A stretch of DNA of 6,660 bases from an uncultured Bacillaceae bacterium (GTDB lineage: Bacteria; Bacillota; Bacilli; Bacillales; Caldibacillaceae). The DNA lies in contig CALKAK010000167.1 in the NCBI GenBank assembly GCA_937983015.1, forward strand, positions 1 to 6,660. Reading direction: 5' to 3'. Each line of letters opens with the position of its first letter. The stretch's first letter is position 1. The notes beneath the pieces are model-generated. The model was not told the DNA's origin and did not search any database. It saw nothing but the letters and a program-made list of their open reading frames with translations. The translations under genes and the position numbers were made by a program. Positions 5,717 through 6,660 of the stretch are shown here, piece after piece.

Positions 5717-6660
5717 ATGAAATTAAGTATACTCGATCAAGGGCCTGTGACGAAAGGAAATCAGGCTCCGGAGGCATTGCAGAAAGCTGTAGAACTCGCT
5801 CGGGTTGGTGAAGAACTCGGATATGAACGAATCTGGCTGGCGGAACACCATAACACGGATGCTTTCGCCAGTTCGGCCCCAGAAATCACGACAGCTTTTA
5901 TTGCGGCGAAAACGAAAAAAATCCGTGTAGGTACTGGCGGAACAATGATCATGCATTACTCCCCCTATAAGGTTGCTGAAATATTTAAAACGTTAAGTTC
6001 ATTAGCACCAGGGCGAATTGACTTCGGGATTGGTCGGGCTCCCGGTGGAGATCAGAGGGCAATTTATGCTCTGGCTGAAGGGCGATCGGTTCCGTTTGAT
6101 GAATTATATGGAAAGATCGATGATACTTTAAAACTAATTGCCGATGAAGAACCGGTTAATCCGATTTACCAAAATTTAATCACCTCACCGGTTGATGCAC
6201 CGTTACCGGAAGCGTGGTTGCTCGGATCTAGCGGTCAAAGCGCCGTACAGGCGGGAGAAATGGGGCTCGGTTATTCATATGCGCAATTTTTTACCGGACA
6301 AATCAGTAAAGAAATTTTTGACATATATCGTAGGAGTTTTCGCCCTTCCCGCTTCATGGAAAAACCTCACGTGATCGTCAGTTATTTTGTAACCGTCGGG
6401 GAAACGAGGGAAGAAGCCGAGTATCAAGCCCGTTCTGCTGACATTGCCCGGCTAGCTTTACAACGGGGGCGCATTGTTCAATATCTACCACCGGAAGAAG
6501 CCCATAATGTTCCGCTTACTGAAATGGATAAATTATTGATTCAAGAAAATCGGAAAATGAATTTTGTCGGTTCGGCCAAAGAGGTGGCTGAACGTTTGGT
6601 TGCAGAGCAAGAAAAATATGGATTCGATGAAGCGATGATCTGTACCATACCTCATTCCCA
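5717..6660 (+). CDS. Luciferase-like (LLM class) flavin-dependent monooxygenase, 3' end outside the window
   Basis: The frame is open from ATG at 5717 to the window edge (314 full codons). GAGGG lies six bases upstream. The protein begins L-S-I-L-D-Q-G-P, typical of the YwcH/MsnO8 subgroup of bacterial-luciferase-like oxidoreductases. These are cytosolic TIM-barrel enzymes that use reduced FMN to oxidise organic substrates. Other marks are L-A-E-H-H (41-45), V-G-T-G-G (71-75), S-P-Y-K-V-A-E (82-88) and the strongly conserved L-A-P-G-R-I-D-F-G-I-G-R-A-P-G-G (96-111). Later come the L-L-G-S-S strand and the C-terminal F-V-G-S-A-K-E-V-A-E-R helix that closes the barrel. Members usually have 330-340 residues, so perhaps 20-30 are missing. 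It follows the aldo-keto reductase but is separated from it by a terminator and has its own promoter. The substrate cannot be inferred. Confidence 0.92.
   Translation, partial: MKLSILDQGPVTKGNQAPEALQKAVELARVGEELGYERIWLAEHHNTDAFASSAPEITTAFIAAKTKKIRVGTGGTMIMHYSPYKVAEIFKTLSSLAPGRIDFGIGRAPGGDQRAIYALAEGRSVPFDELYGKIDDTLKLIADEEPVNPIYQNLITSPVDAPLPEAWLLGSSGQSAVQAGEMGLGYSYAQFFTGQISKEIFDIYRRSFRPSRFMEKPHVIVSYFVTVGETREEAEYQARSADIARLALQRGRIVQYLPPEEAHNVPLTEMDKLLIQENRKMNFVGSAKEVAERLVAEQEKYGFDEAMICTIPHS

Noticed and set aside
6192..6374. Plus-strand open frame of 60 codons
   Set aside because: It lies in another frame inside the luciferase-like monooxygenase gene and is a shadow.

Overview
The window looks like chromosomal DNA from a moderately low-GC Gram-positive bacterium of the Bacillaceae type. 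The support for this is strong AGGAGG-type ribosome binding sites, sigma-A-like promoters, a cre-like (CcpA) site, a membrane-anchored ResA/TlpA-like thioredoxin, a YvgN-like aldo-keto reductase, and remnants of a beta-glucoside PTS permease and a GPH sugar symporter. The genus cannot be fixed from the sequence alone.

Layout from left to right. A perfect 13-bp hairpin with U-tracts (31-59) ends an intact minus-strand gene for a family-3 membrane acyltransferase (71-1096), which has its own promoter and ribosome binding site. After a non-coding gap comes a broken minus-strand GPH (MelB-type) sugar:cation symporter (1487-2395). It can be reconstructed with an early in-frame stop, a tryptophan-to-stop mutation, two frameshifts and a large internal deletion. 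About 490 bases without a convincing minus-strand gene follow. They hold a cre-like site and two notable palindromes, then a good promoter for an intact plus-strand TlpA/ResA-like thiol-disulfide oxidoreductase (2887-3483). Tail-to-tail with it, four bases away, lies the 3' remnant of a beta-glucoside-type PTS permease (end of IIC plus IIA, 3488-4302, minus). This remnant carries three frameshifts, and the phosphorylatable histidine of IIA is replaced by phenylalanine. The right side carries two intact plus-strand oxidoreductases: an aldo-keto reductase (4643-5467) with its own terminator, and a luciferase-like flavin monooxygenase (5717 to beyond the window end) with its own promoter.

The working genes appear to be separate transcription units rather than an operon. 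The main biological story is gene decay: two unrelated sugar-uptake systems on the same strand have both been lost, while the single genes between and around them are kept. I found no mobile element, CRISPR array, RNA gene or new multi-gene system. The least explained pieces are the nested dyad at 2619-2654 and the strand-asymmetric hairpin at 1411-1448.
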